Assembly (NCBI RefSeq): GCF_009729075.1
Contig: NZ_VTGY01000014.1
Location: 62,001 to 126,000, forward strand
DNA from: Mycolicibacterium sp. CBMA 226
GTDB taxonomy: Bacteria; Actinomycetota; Actinomycetes; Mycobacteriales; Mycobacteriaceae
Reading direction: 5' to 3'
Length of the DNA: 64,000 nucleotides
Shown: one piece after another, positions 1 through 13,155 of the stretch
How positions within the stretch are numbered: the first letter of the stretch is position 1
Layout of the letters: every line of letters begins with the position of its first letter
Translations under genes and position numbers: made by a program
Notes under the pieces: model-generated
The model's input: only the letters and a program-made list of their open reading frames with translations
Told to the model about the DNA's origin: nothing
Databases searched by the model: none

Positions 1-318
1 CCCGATCCGGGCAGCCTGGTCATGGATGAACCGAATGACCATCACGTCATCGCCGGCGACCCGCGGCCCGGATGCCCGCGGGCCGCACAAGTCGCACCCC
101 TGCCTTGCCTTTGACGCTTGCCGAGTCCTCAACCGCGTCGGCCTATGCACCATCCCGCACCAATTCTTCGCATCCTGGTTACCACTACGAATGGCACCTG
201 CCCATCAACAACCGGTACAAAGGCGATTTTCTTGGGATCGGTAGCGAAGCACGTGCCGTGGACTGATCATTAATCACCGCACCGAGTGCGGGTTGGCAAC
301 GGGCCACTAGGAGACCGA
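1..318. other. Upstream region of the NRPS operon, no supported gene
   Basis: No open frame here looks like a convincing gene. A minus-strand frame open to the left edge could start at an ATG at 40-42, and a plus-strand frame open from base 1 stops at 112-114; neither is long enough to judge. The stretch must hold the promoter of the mbtH-NRPS operon. I saw no iron box of the IdeR type (TTAGGTTAG arms), so siderophore-type control is not supported. Confidence 0.5.
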
Positions 319-528
319 GTGAGTACCAATCCGTTTGACGATGAGTCCGGATCCTTCTGCGTCCTGGTCAACGATGAGGGACAGCACAGCCTGTGGCCGG
401 CGTTCGCCGACGTCCCAGACGGCTGGCGGATCAGTTTCGGCGAAGCGACAAGAACTGCCTGCCTCGAATATGTCGACCGGAACTGGCCCGACATCCGCCC
501 GGCGAGCTTACGAGCGCGACTGGGTTAG
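319..528 (+). CDS. MbtH-like protein, NRPS adenylation-domain chaperone
   Basis: A small cytoplasmic protein of 69 residues, the usual size for the MbtH family. Such proteins bind NRPS adenylation domains and are needed for their folding or activity. The family signature is visible: [10 protein letters not shown] fits NxExQxSxWP, followed by a DGW motif and [14 protein letters not shown] near the C-terminus. The start is the GTG at 319, preceded by a purine-rich AGGAGA at 309-314; an upstream GTG at 286 would add residues not found in the family. It lies 159 bases ahead of the giant synthetase on the same strand, so it most likely serves that enzyme. The family call is secure; the partner is inferred from position. 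Confidence 0.93.
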   Translation: MSTNPFDDESGSFCVLVNDEGQHSLWPAFADVPDGWRISFGEATRTACLEYVDRNWPDIRPASLRARLG

Positions 529-687
529 TCACGTGATCACGACTGCAGACCGCCCGGCAGGCGGTCGGATACCTCCTCCTGCGTCACAGCGACGCACCGA
601 CGCGCAGGTCAGGAACCGCGCGGATCTTGGCGAACAGTTGCCGCAACAGAAAGCGCCAGCAGCCCGCGTGGTCCCGGACGTCGTCTC

Positions 688-3600
688 ATGACCGTCGACG
701 ACGACCTCCACGCCGACGCCATGCCGACACGGGACGGCGCCGGACATGGTCGCCACTGCCCGTTTGGCGACGTGCTGCGGGGGATCTTCGGCCAGGTGCT
801 CGGCGTAGCGGACGTCGGCCCGGACGACTCGTTCTTCGATCTCGGTGGGGATTCGCTGGCGGCGATGCGAGTGATTGTCGCGGTCAACACCGCTCTGGGC
901 GTGCATCTGCCACTGAGCTCGCTGTTCAACGCGCCCACGATCGCTCAGCTTGCCGTGCGCGTCGGCGCCGCAGCTGGCGGGCTGAAACCGTTGGCGCCGA
1001 TCGAGCGGCCCGCCGAAATCCCGTTGGCGTTCGCGCAGACCCGGTTGTGGTTTGTCGACCAATTGCAAGGCCCCTCAACGACTTACAACCGTGCGGTGAT
1101 GCTGCGATTGCGCGGTGTGCTTGATACCGAGGCCTTGGGTGCGGCGCTGGCTGATGTGGTGGGTCGTCATGAAAGCCTGCGGACGGTGTTCATCGCCGTC
1201 GACGGCGTACCGCACCAACAGGTGGTACCGGCCGAAGGGGCGGATTTCGGATGGCAGGTAATCGACGCCACGGGTTGGCCGGCAGCGCAATTGGATGACG
1301 CGATCGCCGAAGTGGCCCGCTACACCTTCGACCTGTCGACCGAAATTCCCTTGCGCGCACACCTTTTCCGCACAGCCGAGCACGACCACGCGCTGGCGAT
1401 CGTGGTCCACCACATTGCCGGAGACGGCTGGTCGGTAAGCGTGCTCGCCACCGATCTAGCGGCGGCCTATGCCGCCCGAAGCACCGGCCAGCCCCCGAAC
1501 TGGACCGCACTACCGGTCCAATACGCCGATTACACCCTCTGGCAACGCGAACGATTCGGCGATCTCGACGACCCAGCCAGCCCCATCGCAACCCAGGTGC
1601 GGTACTGGGAACAACAACTGACAGGACTACCCGACCGGCTGACCTTACCCACCGACCGCCCGTACCCCCTGGTCGCCGACCATCGCGGGACCAATGCCAC
1701 CATCGATTGGTCCGCTGAGTTACAGCGCCGCGTGCAGACATTCGCGCGAGAGCACAACGCGACGCCGTTCATGGTGGTTCAAGCTGCACTGTCGATCGTG
1801 CTATCCGGTCTGTCCGGCTGTTCCGATGTGGCAGTGGGCTTTCCGATCGCCGGCCGCAACGACCCCGCACTCGACCGACTCGTCGGCTTCTTCGTCAACA
1901 CACTGGTGTTACGGGTCGACCTCGCCGGCAATCCCACCGTCACCGAATTGCTCACACAAGTACGCCAACGCAGCCTGGCCGCCTACGAAAACCAAGACGT
2001 ACCATTCGAAGTCCTCGTCGAGCGCCTCAACCCCAGCCGCTCGCTCACCCACCACCCCCTGATCCAGGTCATGCTCGCCTGGCAAAACCTCACTCCACCG
2101 ACATTGACGTCTGACGGTCTCGAGGTATCCCTGACGACGCTCAACACTCATACGGCCCGAATGGATTTGGCGTTCTTTGTGGCCGAACAGTGGACTGCTG
2201 CAGGCGAACCCGCTGGAATCAGCGGCACCGTCGAGTTCCGCACCGACGTATACGACCCGACCACCATCGAAACCCTCGTAGCCCGATGGCAACGCGTCTT
2301 AATGGCCATGACCGCCAACCCCTCAGCACGGCTGTCCTCACTCGATCTGCTCGACGACAGCGAACACACCCAACTCGATGCCTGGAGCCACCGCACCGCC
2401 CTCACGCAACCGGCCCCAACAGCTATATCGGTAACCGAAGCATTCACCACCCAAGTCGACCGCACACCCAACGCCACCGCACTGACCTACGGCGAACAAC
2501 ACTGGACCTACCGCGAACTCGACGACACCTCAAACCAACTCGCGCACTTCCTATCCCGGCACACAACGGGTACAGGGGCGGTGGTTGCGCTGATGATGGA
2601 ACGACGGCCAGCGGCCATCTCCGCGATACTGGCGATCTCGAAGTGCGGTGCGGCTTATCTCCCGCTGGACCCGGCGCTGCCTGCGGAACGACTGCAGTTC
2701 ATGCTGGACGACGCCCGACCTGTTGCGGTCGTGACGACGGCCGATCTCGCCAGCCGGTTCGACGAGCGCGCTCTCCCGGTGATTGACGTCCACGATCCCC
2801 GGGTTCGCGAATACCCAACCACCGCATTACCGGGCGTGGATCCGGAGGGCATTTCGTACATCATCTACACCTCCGGGACAACTGGGGTACCCAAAGGTGT
2901 TGCCATTGCTCATCGCAACCTCAGCCGGCTGATCACCTCAATTGACGGAGGGCTGCCCCCGGCGGCGGAACAGGTGTGGTCGCACTGGCACTCCTATTCG
3001 TTCGACTTCTCGGTCTGGGAGATCTGGGCCGCCCTGCTGCGCGGTGGCCGACTCGTGGTCGTACCCGAGACGGTGGCCGCTTCCCCAACTGATTTCCAGG
3101 AGCTGATCGTCAGCCAGCACATCACTGTCCTCACCCAAACCCCTACCGCGATCGGGGTATTGCCTTCTGAGGGTTTGGACGGCGTCGCATTGATGATGGG
3201 CGGTGAGGCGTGTTCGGCTGAGGTCGTGGATCGGTGGGCACCCGGCCGCATAATGATCAACGCCTACGGCCCCACCGAAACCACGATCTACGCCACGATG
3301 AGCACACCGCTCACCGCAGGAACCGGAACGCCACCCATCGGCGCACCAGTCCCCGGCGCCGCCCTATTCATCCTCGACCGCTGGCTCCGACCCTTACCAC
3401 CAGGAGTCATCGGCGAACTCTACATCGCCGGACACGGCGTCGGAATCGGCTACTGGAACCGGCCAGCACTGACCGCATCCCGATTCACCGCCTGCCCCTT
3501 CGGACAACCCGGCACCCGCATGTACCGCACCGGCGACCTCGCCCGCTGGCGCCCCGACGGCCAACTCGAATACCACGGACGCAGCGACCAACAAGTCAAA

Positions 3601-6600
3601 ATCCGCGGCTACCGCATCGAACTCGGCGACATCCACACCACCATCACCACCCTCGAGGGCGTCGACCAAGCCGCCGTCATCGTCCGCGAAGACCAACCCG
3701 GCGACAAACGCCTCACCGCCTACATCACCGGAACTGCCAACCCCACCGAAATCCGCAACCAACTCCAGAACCTGCTGCCCGGGTACATGGTGCCCACCGC
3801 CATCGTCGCGCTGTCGTCGCTGCCGCTAACGGTTGGCGGCAAGCTGGACGCCCGGGTTCTGCCCGCGCCGAATTGCGTTGACACCGACTGTTACCGGGCC
3901 CCGGCCAGCGCTCACGAAGAGATCCTCGCCGGCATATACGCACAGGTGCTCGGACTCAAGCGGGTCGGGGTCGACGAGTCCTTCTTCGATCTGGGCGGGG
4001 ATTCACTGTCCGCCATGCGGGTGATCGCGGCGGTCAACAAGACACTGGCCGCCCAGGTTGCAGTACGCGCACTGTTCGACGCACCGACTGTCGCTGCGTT
4101 GGCACTGCGGATCGGTAACGACCGTGAACACTCTGTGCCGCTGGTCGCCGGCTCACGCCCTGCTGTGATCCCGCTGTCGTTCGAGCAGAGCCGGCTGTGG
4201 TTCCTGGACCAATTCGACGGCCCCTCAACGATTTACAACATGCCTGTGGCGCTGCGCTTACACGGTTCGCTCGACGCCGATGCCTTGGGTGCGGCGCTCG
4301 CCGACGTCGTGAGTCGTCATGAAAGCTTGCGCACCGTGTTCACCGCCGTCGACGGAGTACCGCACCAACAGGTGATACCAGCCGACGGGGCGGATTTCGG
4401 ATGGCAGGTAATCGACGCGGTGGGTTGGCCGGCAGCGCAGGTGGATGACGCGATCGCCCAAGTAGCCCGCTACACCTTCGACCTGTCCACCGAAATCCCT
4501 TTGCGCGCACACCTTTTCCGTACCGCCGAGCACGACCACGCGCTGGCGATCGTGGTGCACCACATCGCCGGAGACGGCTGGTCGGTAAGCGTGCTCGCCA
4601 CCGATCTAGCGGCAGCGTACGCCGCCCGAAGCACCGGCCAGCCCCCGAACTGGACCGCACTACCGGTCCAATACGCCGATTACACCCTCTGGCAACGCGA
4701 ACGGTTCGGCGATCTCGACGACCCAGCCAGCCTCATCGCCGCCCAAGTGCGTCATTGGGAAGATGTGTTGGCCGGCGTGCCAGAGCGACTCGAATTGCCC
4801 ACCGACCGTCCGTACCCGATGATCGCTGACCACCGGGGCGAAAGAATCGACATCGACTGGCCCGCTGACGTACAGCGACGAGTCCAGGCCATCGCCCGCG
4901 AACACAATGCGACACCGTTCATGGTGGTCCAAGCTGCCCTCGCGATCGTGATATCCGGTCTGTCCGGCAGTTCCGATGTGGCAGTGGGTTTTCCGATCGC
5001 CGGCCGCAACGACCCCGCACTCGACCGACTGGTCGGCTTCTTCGTCAACACACTGGTTTTACGGGTCGACCTCGCCGGCGATCCCACCGTCACCGAATTA
5101 CTCACACAAGTACGCCAACGCAGCCTGGCCGCCTACGAACACCAAGACGTACCATTCGAGGTACTGGTCGACCGACTCAATCCCAGCCGCTCTCTCACCC
5201 ACCACCCGTTGATTCAGGTGATGCTCGCTTGGCAGAACTTCGGCGGGCAGCAGGCCAATCCCGTCACCGGGATGGCTCTCGGCGATGTAGAGATCTCACC
5301 GATGCCGGTGGAGACCCAGACGGCACGCATGGACCTCAGTTTCTCGCTGGCCGAACTGTGGACTGCGGCAGGCGAACCCGCTGGAATCAGCGGGACTGTC
5401 GAGTTCCGCACCGACGTATACGACCCGACCACCATCGAAACCCTCGTAGCCCGATGGCAACGCGTCTTGATGGCCATGACCGCCAACCCCTCAGCACGGC
5501 TGTCGTCACTCGATCTGCTCGACGACAGCGAACACACCCAACTCGATGCCTGGAGCCACCGCGCCGTACTGACGCAACCGGCCCCAACAGCGATGTCCCT
5601 GCCTGACGCATTCGCCACGCAAGTCGCTCGTACACCTGACGCAATCGCCCTGACCTACGGCGAGCAACGTTGGACCTACCGCCAACTAGACCTTGCCTCA
5701 AACCAACTGGCACACAAGCTATCCAGTCAGGCGGTGGGCCCCGGCACGTGCGTGGCCCTGCTCTTCGAAAGATCAGCGCACGCAATCGTCGCGATGACTG
5801 CGGTGCTCAAGACCGGTGCTGCGTACGTCCCCCTGGACCCCGCATTACCTCCGGCGCGCATCGCGCTCATGCTCGCCGATGCCCGACCCGTCGTTGCCGT
5901 GACGACAGCCGATCTGGCGGACCGCCTCGCCGGCGACGACCTGGTCGTCATCGACGTCACGGCCACCGATGTCCAGGATTACCCAGGCACGCCGCTGCCG
6001 AATCCGACTGCTGATTCGATCGCCTACCTCATCTACACCTCGGGCACGACCGGAGCACCGAAGGGTGTCGCGATCACCCACCGGAGCGTCACCCAGCTCT
6101 TCCGCATCCCGGAGTTCTTCGAGCGCCGAGGTGAAGACGATCGGGCGGCAACGCAATTCGTGGCAAGCCAATGGCACTCGCTGTCCTTCGATGTCTCCGT
6201 CTGGGAAATCTGGGGCACCCTGTTGTTCGGTGGCCGTTTGGTTGTGGTGCCGGACGTGGTGGCGACTTCACCGGACGACCTCCACGACCTGCTGGCAGCC
6301 GAACAGGTCAGCATCCTCAGCCAAACGCCCTCTGCCGCTGGAGCACTCACGCCGCAGCGACTGGAGTCGGCGGCCCTGATCGTGGCCGGCGAGGCATGTT
6401 CGACTGAGGTCGTGGATCGGTGGGCGCCGGGCCGGGTGATGCTCAACGCGTACGGCCCCACCGAAACCACGATCTACGCCTCGATGAGCGCACCACTGAC
6501 GCCGGGTTCAGGCGCCCCGCCGATTGGTTCGCCTGTCCCGGGTGCGGCGCTATTCGTGTTGGATCAATGGCTCCGACCGGTGCCGCCCGGCGTCATCGGT

Positions 6601-9600
6601 GAGCTCTACATCGCCGGTCGTGGTGTCGGACTGGGCTATTGGCGACGCCCAGGACTGACCGCATCCCGATTCATCGCCTGTCCGTTTGGCACACCCGGCA
6701 CCCGTATGTACCGCACCGGCGACCTCGCCCGGTGGCGTCTCGATGGCCAACTCGAATACCACGGACGGATCGACGACCAAGTCAAAATCCGCGGCTACCG
6801 CATCGAACTCGGCGACATCCACACCGCCATCACCACCCTCGACGACGTCGACCAGGCCGCCGTCATCGTCCGCGAAGACCGACCCGGCGACAAACGCCTC
6901 ACCGCCTATTTCACTGGACCGGCTGACCCCGCCGAAATCCGCAACCGACTGCGGGACTCGCTGCCGCCCTACATGGTGCCTGCGGCGGTTGTCTCCGTGC
7001 CGGCACTCCCGTTGACCACCAACGGCAAACTCGACACCAGTGCCCTACCGGCACCGGAATGCCAGGACGCCGACCGGTATTGCATGCCCGACGGCGTGGT
7101 GGAAAAGACCCTCGCCGCTATCTACGCGGAGGTGCTCGGACTAGAACGGGTGGGCGCCGACGAACCGTTCTTCGACTTGGGCGGCGATAGCATTCTGGCG
7201 ATGCAGGTGGTGGCACGCGCCCGGGCAGCAGGTCTCATATGCCGGCCTCGCGACGTCTTCGTCGAACAGACCGTCGCTGGGTTGGCCCGGGTTGTTGTTG
7301 CCACCGATGATCTGGCCACATCGGCAGACGACGGTGTCGGAGACGTACCGACCACCCCTATCATCCATTGGCTGCACAGCATCGATGGTCCTGTCGAACA
7401 CTTCAACCAGACGCTGCTACTTCAGGCACCCGCCGAGGCCGCCGAAGCCGATGTCGTTGCCCTGCTTCAGGTTCTGCTGGACCGGCACGCCATGCTGCGA
7501 CTTCAGGTCAGTACCGACCATGCCGGCGGCTGGTCCTTACATGTGCGCAAACCGGGCTCGGTCGATGCGGCGACCTGCGTCCGCAGCGCCGAAGCGTTGT
7601 CTGATGAAGCGCTCGTATCGGCCAGGTCCCGTCTGGACCCGGCGGCCGGGGTCATGGTCAGCGCGCTGTGGCTAGCAGCCACCCACCAACTGGTCCTGAT
7701 GATTCACCACCTCGCTGTCGACGGAGTGTCCTGGCGAATCCTGCTGCAAGACATCAATATTGCTTGGGCCCAACAGCGCGCAGGGCACCCGGTGACGTTG
7801 GCTGCCGGGGGCACGTCGTTCCGGCGATGGTCAGCGCTGCTGGGTGAATACGCTCGTTCGGCCGCCGTCATCGAACAGGCCGCGTCCTGGCGACGGGTGC
7901 TCGCTGCGCCAGCCGTCCTGCCCGCAGCACGGCCCGCGGTCGACACCTTCGCGAGCGCCGATCACTTGGCAGTGTCGCTCGACACCGAGACCACTCGACT
8001 GCTACTCGGCGACGTGCCCGCCGCGTATTACGCTGGGGTGCAAGACATCCTGCTCATCGCTTTCGGCTTGGCGTGGGCGGAATTTCTGGGTAACCCTGGT
8101 GCCGCGATCGGCATCGACGTCGAGGGGCACGGCCGCGACGAGGAACTGGGCCCCGGAATCGACCTGTCGCACACGGTCGGATGGTTCACGGCCAAGTACC
8201 CGGTGGCGTTGAGTGTCAGCGCCCTCGCATGGCAGCAGGTGGTCGCGGGCGGCCCAGTGTTGGGGTCCGCGGTCAAAGACCTCAAGGAACAGCTGCGGAA
8301 GCACCCGGACGGTCTGACCTACGGTGCGCTGCGGTACCTCAACCCTGACGTCGACCTCGGGGGGCCGGAACCGTCGATCGGTTTCAACTACTTTGGCCGT
8401 CTGGGCGCCCAGGCTCGGTCCACCGACGCTGGTGCCGGCTGGCAGATCGGGCATTGGGGCTCGCTGTTCACAGGCGAGCAGGCCGGATTGGCGATGCCGC
8501 TGACGCACACCGTGGAACTCAATGCGGTCACCATCGACACCGAGGCCGGTCCGCAGCTCCACGCTGACTGGACCTGGGCCCCTTCAGTGCTTGATTGTGC
8601 AGAGGTGTCCCGAATCAGCCAGTTGTGGGTCGAGGCCCTCGGTGGCATTTGTGCTGAGGTCCGTTCGGGCGGTGGCGGATTGACCCCCAGCGACATCGTT
8701 CCCGCGCGATTGAGCCAGCAACGGATCGACGACCTCAACCAGCATGGCGCGCTAGCCGACATCTTGCCATTGACACCGCTGCAGCAGGGGCTGCTCTTTC
8801 ACTCCGGGACGTGCGACGGTGATCTGTACGTCGTCCAAGTCGAGGTCACAGTGGCCGGGCGACTGGAACCCGACCGCCTCAGTGATGCCCTGCAGGCCGT
8901 CGTTGCCCGCCATCCCAACTTGGTGGCCCGGTTCTGCCTTGAATTCGACCCGCCGGTGCAGATAATCCCACGAGACACTTTGGCGCCCTTGTCTTTTGCG
9001 GAACTGGACACCGTTGAGATCAAGAGCCTGGACGCCGACGAACGCGCCGCCGTCTGCGATATCGCCCACGAACCGCCGTTCCGCGCTGCCCTCGTCCGTA
9101 CCGGGCCAGATCGGTATCGGTTTGTACTCACTGCCCATCACGCCGTGGTCGACGGCTGGTCGATGCCGATCCTGCTGCGGGAAATCTTCCTCAGCTACCA
9201 CGGACAACGGTTGCCCGCGGCCGGGTCCTACCGCAGATACCTGACGTGGCTGGCCGATCACGACCTCGATGCCGCCCGTACCGCATGGTGCGAGGTGCTC
9301 GACGGATTCGACGCGCCAACATTGGTCCGCCCGCCCGACCTGCTCGGATTGGGGCCCCGTGCCGCGACGACGCTACGGCTGTCGGACGACATGACTTGTG
9401 CCATAGGTGAATTGGCGCGGTCCTGCCACACCACGGTTAATGTCGTGCTTCAGGCTGCATGGTCGCAACTCCTGATGACCATCACGGACTGCCACGACGT
9501 CGTTTTCGGGACCACGGTGTCGGGCAGACCGGCCGACCTCCCCGGTGCGGACGCAATGGTGGGCTTGTTCATCAATACCGTGCCCGTGCGCGCGACGGTC

Positions 9601-12600
9601 GGCCCGGCGACCACTGTCGTAGATCTGCTGGATCAGTTGCAGCACAACCACACCCGAACTGTCGAACACGAACACCTGGCGCTGAGTGAGATTCAGCGGA
9701 TCGCCGGTCACGATCAGCTGTTCGACACACTGTTCGTTTACGAGAACTACCCCGTCGACTCGAGTGTCCTGTCGAGAAACGGCGATCTGACCGTCACCGA
9801 CGTCAGCAGTCGCGAGCAGACTCACTACCCGCTGGTGGTACAGGCGTCACCGGGTCGGGAGTTAGGCCTCTGCATCGACTACCGCGCGGATCTCTTCGAC
9901 AAGAACACCATTGAAGCGCTCGCGGCGCAATGGCACCGGGTATTGCGGGCCATGACGGCGGACCCGACCCGGCGGCTGTCCACCCTGGAACCGGTCGATG
10001 TCGCCGATCATGCTCGACTGGACGGCTGGGGCAACCGCGCGGCGTTGACGGAACCCGACCCCGCAGTGCCATCGGTCGTTGCGGCACTGGCCGCCCAGGT
10101 GGCCCGCACGCCAGACGCGCTGGCGCTGTCCTGCGGAAGTCGATCGTGGACCTATCGAGAGTTCGATGCAGCATCCAACCGGTTGGCGTGGTTGTTGTTC
10201 GAGCGCGGTGTCGGACCCGGAGCGATTGTGGCACTGCTGTTTCCGCGCTGCGCCGAGGCCGTTGTGGCCATGGCAGCCGTCCTGAAGACGGGTGCTGCGT
10301 ACCTCCCGATCGACCCGGCAATGCCCGCAGTGCGCATCGAATTCATGCTCGCCGATGCCGCGCCCGTTGCCGCGGTCACGACCGCCGATCTCGTCGACCG
10401 ATTCGACGATTACGGACTGCCGGTGATCGATGTCGGGGATCCGCGGCTGCGTGACTACCCGACCTGCCCGTTACCGATCCCGGCTGCCGACCACATCGGC
10501 TACCTCATCTATACCTCGGGCACCACGGGAAATCCCAAGGGCGTTGCGATCGGCCAGCACAACATCGTGGCGCTGACGGAATCTCTGGATGCCTCGCTGC
10601 CGCGGGGCGGGGTGTGGGCACAGTGCCATACGTACGCCTTCGACGTATCGGTGTCGGTGATCTGGGGCGCGCTGCTGCGCGGCGGCCGGCTGGTGGTGGT
10701 GCCCGAATCGGTGATGGAGTCGCCCAACGATTTTTATGCGCTCCTGCGCTCTCAACAGGTCACTGTCCTCGATCTGAGTCCATCGGCAGCGGCAGTGCTG
10801 CCGCCTCGCAATCTGGACTCGGTCACCCTTGTGGTCGGCGGCGAGGCGTGTCCGGCGGAGGTGGTGGATCGGTGGGCACCGGGCCGGGTGATGATCAACG
10901 CCTACGGCCCTACCGAAACCACGGTGGACGCGGCCCGAAGTCGCCCCCTGACCGACGGTTCGGGGGTGCCGCCGATCGGTTCACCCGTCCCCGGTACGGC
11001 GCTGTTCGTGCTGGATCGGTGGCTGCGGCCCGTGCCGGCGGGTGTGGTAGGTGAGCTGTACATCGCCGGCCGCGGTGTGGGAGTGGGCTATTGGCGTCGG
11101 CCTGGGCTGACCGCGTCTCGATTTGTGGCCTGCCCCTTCGGTGGACCGGGCATCCGCATGTACCGCACCGGCGATCTCGTACGGTGGCGTGCCGACGGTC
11201 AATTGGAATATCGCGGACGCAGCGACGAACAGGTGAAAATCCGAGGCTTCCGGATCGAACTCGGCGAAATCCACGCCACGATGGCCGCGCTCGACGGTGT
11301 CGACCAAGCCGCCGTCGTCGTTCGCGAAGACCGACCCGGCGACAAACGCATCGTCGGGTATCTGACCGGAACGGCCGACCCCGCGGTGGTACGCACCGCG
11401 CTGGCCGACCGGCTACCGGCCTTCATGGTCCCCGTTGCTCTCGTCGTGCTGGACGCCGTACCCGTGACGATCAACGGCAAATTGGATGTTCGCGCGCTTC
11501 CGGCACCGGAATTCGTCGACGCCGAGCGGTACCAGGCCCCGGCCGGCGTCACCGAAGAGGCCATCGCCGCCGTCTACGCGCAGGTGCTCGGGCTGGCACA
11601 GGTAGGAGTCGAACAGTCGTTCTTCGAGCTTGGTGGCGACAGCATTTCGGCCATGCGGGTAATTGCCACCATCAACGCCGAGCTCGCGACCGACCTCTCC
11701 GTCCGCATGTTGCTCGAAGCGCCAACCGTTCGGCGGTTGAGCCGGCACGTGAGTGGCGACTCAACTGCGGCCGTAATGCCTTCATGCGACCCGCGTTTCG
11801 TCGCGGTCCACGGCCTCGCACCCGACGCGCTGAACGCGGGCGACCTCACGTTGGACAAATTCTTCGACGACCTGACCCTGTCCCGCGCGACGACGCTGCC
11901 CGGTCCGAGCGCTGAGGTCCGGACGGTTTTGCTGACCGGCGCGACCGGTTTCGTCGGCCATGACCTGGTCCTGCACTGGCTCGAGCAACTAGAGCTGGTT
12001 GGCGGCACCTTGATCTGCTTGGTCCGTGCAGATTCCGCGCAGGAGGCGTGGCGCCGGCTGGAGTCGATGTTCGCCCGCGCCGACGGTGGCGGGGACCGGA
12101 AAGCGTTGCGGCTGTTCCAGGAACTTGCAGGCGACCATCTGGTGGTGATCGCCGGCGACAAGGGCACAGCGAACCTGGGATTGGATCCGATCACCTGGCA
12201 GCGGCTGGCCGAGACCGTCGACCTCATCGTCGATTCGGCAGCTGTTGTCAACGCTCTCTCCCCCTACAGCGAGCTGTTCGCACCGAACGTCGCGGGCACC
12301 GCTGAACTGATTCGGCTCGCCGTGACATCGAAACTCAAGCGATACAACTATGTTTCGACCGCCGACGTGGGTGTGCAGATCGAACCGTCGATCTTCACCG
12401 AGGACGCCGACATCCGGGTCATCAGTCCTACCCGCACGCTCGACAGGCGTTTCGCCAACGGCTATGCCAACAGCAAGTGGGCGGGTGAGGTGCTGCTGCG
12501 GGAGGCCCACGACCTGTGTGGGTTGCCAGTGTCGGTGTTCCGCTGCGGCATGGTCATGGCGGCTGCCAGACATGCGGGTCACTTGAATCTGTCGGACACG

Positions 12601-13155
12601 GTCACCCGAATGGTTTTGAGTCTGGTCGCCACCGGTCTTGCGCCCCGCTCGTTCTATCAATCCCCGGAAGAACCGGCCGATGCCCCTATACCGCGGGCCC
12701 ACTTCGACGGGCTGCCAGTGGATTTCGTCGCCGAAGCGATCGCAACGCTCGGCGCCCAGGCGCCAAACGGATTCGAGACCTATCATGTGATGAACCCCCA
12801 CGACGACGGTATCGGGCTCGACGACTACGTCGATTGGCTGATCGAAGCGGGCCATCCGATCCGACGCGTCGGCGACTTCGCCGAGTGGCTGCGGCAATTC
12901 GAGACCCGACTGCGCTCCCTACCGGAACATCAACGCCGCCAGTCGGTGTTGCAGATGCTGCTCTTGCGCGGTCCGGCTCGGATACCGCCACTCACCCCAA
13001 CCCGAGGGGCGTACGCGTCAACCGACCGATTCCGCGCGGCGGTGCGTGACGCGAAAATCGGCCCAAATCAAAACAACCCCGATATCCCGCATGTATCGCG
13101 CGCGGTCATCCTCAACTATGTCGACGAATTGCGGCGATGCGGATTCCTTGAATGA
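688..13155 (+). CDS. Trimodular NRPS, T-C-A-T-C-A-T-E-C-A-T-R, reductive release
   Basis: A nonribosomal peptide synthetase of 4155 residues. Domains in order, approximate residues: T1 25-93 (phosphopantetheine Ser56 in GGDSL); C1 108-535 (HHIAGDG, H241-H242, D246); A1 575-1060 (catalytic Lys1052); T2 (Ser1106); C2 1155-1590 (H1291, D1296); A2 1630-2120 (Lys2114); T3 (Ser2168); epimerase E 2220-2670 ([10 protein letters not shown] at 2340); C3 2690-3110 (HHAVVDG at 2817), placed as a DCL domain after E; A3 3130-3600 (Lys3598); T4 (Ser3652); thioester reductase R from about 3745 ([15 protein letters not shown]). Pocket codes by alignment to GrsA: A1 DFWTMGAIYK, A2 DVWSIAAIYK, A3 DVSDVGAVDK (arginine-like). 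There is no thioesterase, so the product should leave as an aldehyde or alcohol. The enzyme begins with a T domain lacking its own A domain, so its starter must be loaded in trans. No clear ribosome site precedes the ATG. The downstream exporter overlaps the stop. Confidence 0.95.
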   Translation: MTVDDDLHADAMPTRDGAGHGRHCPFGDVLRGIFGQVLGVADVGPDDSFFDLGGDSLAAMRVIVAVNTALGVHLPLSSLFNAPTIAQLAVRVGAAAGGLKPLAPIERPAEIPLAFAQTRLWFVDQLQGPSTTYNRAVMLRLRGVLDTEALGAALADVVGRHESLRTVFIAVDGVPHQQVVPAEGADFGWQVIDATGWPAAQLDDAIAEVARYTFDLSTEIPLRAHLFRTAEHDHALAIVVHHIAGDGWSVSVLATDLAAAYAARSTGQPPNWTALPVQYADYTLWQRERFGDLDDPASPIATQVRYWEQQLTGLPDRLTLPTDRPYPLVADHRGTNATIDWSAELQRRVQTFAREHNATPFMVVQAALSIVLSGLSGCSDVAVGFPIAGRNDPALDRLVGFFVNTLVLRVDLAGNPTVTELLTQVRQRSLAAYENQDVPFEVLVERLNPSRSLTHHPLIQVMLAWQNLTPPTLTSDGLEVSLTTLNTHTARMDLAFFVAEQWTAAGEPAGISGTVEFRTDVYDPTTIETLVARWQRVLMAMTANPSARLSSLDLLDDSEHTQLDAWSHRTALTQPAPTAISVTEAFTTQVDRTPNATALTYGEQHWTYRELDDTSNQLAHFLSRHTTGTGAVVALMMERRPAAISAILAISKCGAAYLPLDPALPAERLQFMLDDARPVAVVTTADLASRFDERALPVIDVHDPRVREYPTTALPGVDPEGISYIIYTSGTTGVPKGVAIAHRNLSRLITSIDGGLPPAAEQVWSHWHSYSFDFSVWEIWAALLRGGRLVVVPETVAASPTDFQELIVSQHITVLTQTPTAIGVLPSEGLDGVALMMGGEACSAEVVDRWAPGRIMINAYGPTETTIYATMSTPLTAGTGTPPIGAPVPGAALFILDRWLRPLPPGVIGELYIAGHGVGIGYWNRPALTASRFTACPFGQPGTRMYRTGDLARWRPDGQLEYHGRSDQQVKIRGYRIELGDIHTTITTLEGVDQAAVIVREDQPGDKRLTAYITGTANPTEIRNQLQNLLPGYMVPTAIVALSSLPLTVGGKLDARVLPAPNCVDTDCYRAPASAHEEILAGIYAQVLGLKRVGVDESFFDLGGDSLSAMRVIAAVNKTLAAQVAVRALFDAPTVAALALRIGNDREHSVPLVAGSRPAVIPLSFEQSRLWFLDQFDGPSTIYNMPVALRLHGSLDADALGAALADVVSRHESLRTVFTAVDGVPHQQVIPADGADFGWQVIDAVGWPAAQVDDAIAQVARYTFDLSTEIPLRAHLFRTAEHDHALAIVVHHIAGDGWSVSVLATDLAAAYAARSTGQPPNWTALPVQYADYTLWQRERFGDLDDPASLIAAQVRHWEDVLAGVPERLELPTDRPYPMIADHRGERIDIDWPADVQRRVQAIAREHNATPFMVVQAALAIVISGLSGSSDVAVGFPIAGRNDPALDRLVGFFVNTLVLRVDLAGDPTVTELLTQVRQRSLAAYEHQDVPFEVLVDRLNPSRSLTHHPLIQVMLAWQNFGGQQANPVTGMALGDVEISPMPVETQTARMDLSFSLAELWTAAGEPAGISGTVEFRTDVYDPTTIETLVARWQRVLMAMTANPSARLSSLDLLDDSEHTQLDAWSHRAVLTQPAPTAMSLPDAFATQVARTPDAIALTYGEQRWTYRQLDLASNQLAHKLSSQAVGPGTCVALLFERSAHAIVAMTAVLKTGAAYVPLDPALPPARIALMLADARPVVAVTTADLADRLAGDDLVVIDVTATDVQDYPGTPLPNPTADSIAYLIYTSGTTGAPKGVAITHRSVTQLFRIPEFFERRGEDDRAATQFVASQWHSLSFDVSVWEIWGTLLFGGRLVVVPDVVATSPDDLHDLLAAEQVSILSQTPSAAGALTPQRLESAALIVAGEACSTEVVDRWAPGRVMLNAYGPTETTIYASMSAPLTPGSGAPPIGSPVPGAALFVLDQWLRPVPPGVIGELYIAGRGVGLGYWRRPGLTASRFIACPFGTPGTRMYRTGDLARWRLDGQLEYHGRIDDQVKIRGYRIELGDIHTAITTLDDVDQAAVIVREDRPGDKRLTAYFTGPADPAEIRNRLRDSLPPYMVPAAVVSVPALPLTTNGKLDTSALPAPECQDADRYCMPDGVVEKTLAAIYAEVLGLERVGADEPFFDLGGDSILAMQVVARARAAGLICRPRDVFVEQTVAGLARVVVATDDLATSADDGVGDVPTTPIIHWLHSIDGPVEHFNQTLLLQAPAEAAEADVVALLQVLLDRHAMLRLQVSTDHAGGWSLHVRKPGSVDAATCVRSAEALSDEALVSARSRLDPAAGVMVSALWLAATHQLVLMIHHLAVDGVSWRILLQDINIAWAQQRAGHPVTLAAGGTSFRRWSALLGEYARSAAVIEQAASWRRVLAAPAVLPAARPAVDTFASADHLAVSLDTETTRLLLGDVPAAYYAGVQDILLIAFGLAWAEFLGNPGAAIGIDVEGHGRDEELGPGIDLSHTVGWFTAKYPVALSVSALAWQQVVAGGPVLGSAVKDLKEQLRKHPDGLTYGALRYLNPDVDLGGPEPSIGFNYFGRLGAQARSTDAGAGWQIGHWGSLFTGEQAGLAMPLTHTVELNAVTIDTEAGPQLHADWTWAPSVLDCAEVSRISQLWVEALGGICAEVRSGGGGLTPSDIVPARLSQQRIDDLNQHGALADILPLTPLQQGLLFHSGTCDGDLYVVQVEVTVAGRLEPDRLSDALQAVVARHPNLVARFCLEFDPPVQIIPRDTLAPLSFAELDTVEIKSLDADERAAVCDIAHEPPFRAALVRTGPDRYRFVLTAHHAVVDGWSMPILLREIFLSYHGQRLPAAGSYRRYLTWLADHDLDAARTAWCEVLDGFDAPTLVRPPDLLGLGPRAATTLRLSDDMTCAIGELARSCHTTVNVVLQAAWSQLLMTITDCHDVVFGTTVSGRPADLPGADAMVGLFINTVPVRATVGPATTVVDLLDQLQHNHTRTVEHEHLALSEIQRIAGHDQLFDTLFVYENYPVDSSVLSRNGDLTVTDVSSREQTHYPLVVQASPGRELGLCIDYRADLFDKNTIEALAAQWHRVLRAMTADPTRRLSTLEPVDVADHARLDGWGNRAALTEPDPAVPSVVAALAAQVARTPDALALSCGSRSWTYREFDAASNRLAWLLFERGVGPGAIVALLFPRCAEAVVAMAAVLKTGAAYLPIDPAMPAVRIEFMLADAAPVAAVTTADLVDRFDDYGLPVIDVGDPRLRDYPTCPLPIPAADHIGYLIYTSGTTGNPKGVAIGQHNIVALTESLDASLPRGGVWAQCHTYAFDVSVSVIWGALLRGGRLVVVPESVMESPNDFYALLRSQQVTVLDLSPSAAAVLPPRNLDSVTLVVGGEACPAEVVDRWAPGRVMINAYGPTETTVDAARSRPLTDGSGVPPIGSPVPGTALFVLDRWLRPVPAGVVGELYIAGRGVGVGYWRRPGLTASRFVACPFGGPGIRMYRTGDLVRWRADGQLEYRGRSDEQVKIRGFRIELGEIHATMAALDGVDQAAVVVREDRPGDKRIVGYLTGTADPAVVRTALADRLPAFMVPVALVVLDAVPVTINGKLDVRALPAPEFVDAERYQAPAGVTEEAIAAVYAQVLGLAQVGVEQSFFELGGDSISAMRVIATINAELATDLSVRMLLEAPTVRRLSRHVSGDSTAAVMPSCDPRFVAVHGLAPDALNAGDLTLDKFFDDLTLSRATTLPGPSAEVRTVLLTGATGFVGHDLVLHWLEQLELVGGTLICLVRADSAQEAWRRLESMFARADGGGDRKALRLFQELAGDHLVVIAGDKGTANLGLDPITWQRLAETVDLIVDSAAVVNALSPYSELFAPNVAGTAELIRLAVTSKLKRYNYVSTADVGVQIEPSIFTEDADIRVISPTRTLDRRFANGYANSKWAGEVLLREAHDLCGLPVSVFRCGMVMAAARHAGHLNLSDTVTRMVLSLVATGLAPRSFYQSPEEPADAPIPRAHFDGLPVDFVAEAIATLGAQAPNGFETYHVMNPHDDGIGLDDYVDWLIEAGHPIRRVGDFAEWLRQFETRLRSLPEHQRRQSVLQMLLLRGPARIPPLTPTRGAYASTDRFRAAVRDAKIGPNQNNPDIPHVSRAVILNYVDELRRCGFLE
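1471..1582 (+). repeat. Near-identical segment shared by C1 and C2 of the NRPS (copy 1)
   Basis: Bases 1471-1553 are identical to 4621-4703. After one mismatch the match continues for about 28 bases. The offset is 3150 bases, one module length. Further shared blocks follow, for example 2233-2300 with 5401-5468. Identity at silent sites points to recent duplication or gene conversion between modules 1 and 2. Confidence 0.9.
4621..4732 (+). repeat. Near-identical segment shared by C1 and C2 of the NRPS (copy 2)
   Basis: Second copy of the block at 1471-1582, inside condensation domain C2. The surrounding domain is more diverged, so the identity is patchy, as expected for gene conversion. Such repeats can also cause collapse or chimaeras in short-read assembly. 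Confidence 0.9.

Noticed and set aside
26..266. Short open frames before the mbtH gene
   Set aside because: Two overlapping frames without ribosome sites or recognisable content.
688..13155. Identity with Rv0101 (nrp), glycopeptidolipid mps genes or exochelin synthetases
   Set aside because: Domain order (orphan T first, one E in module 2, Arg-like A3, terminal R) does not match those enzymes as I know them.
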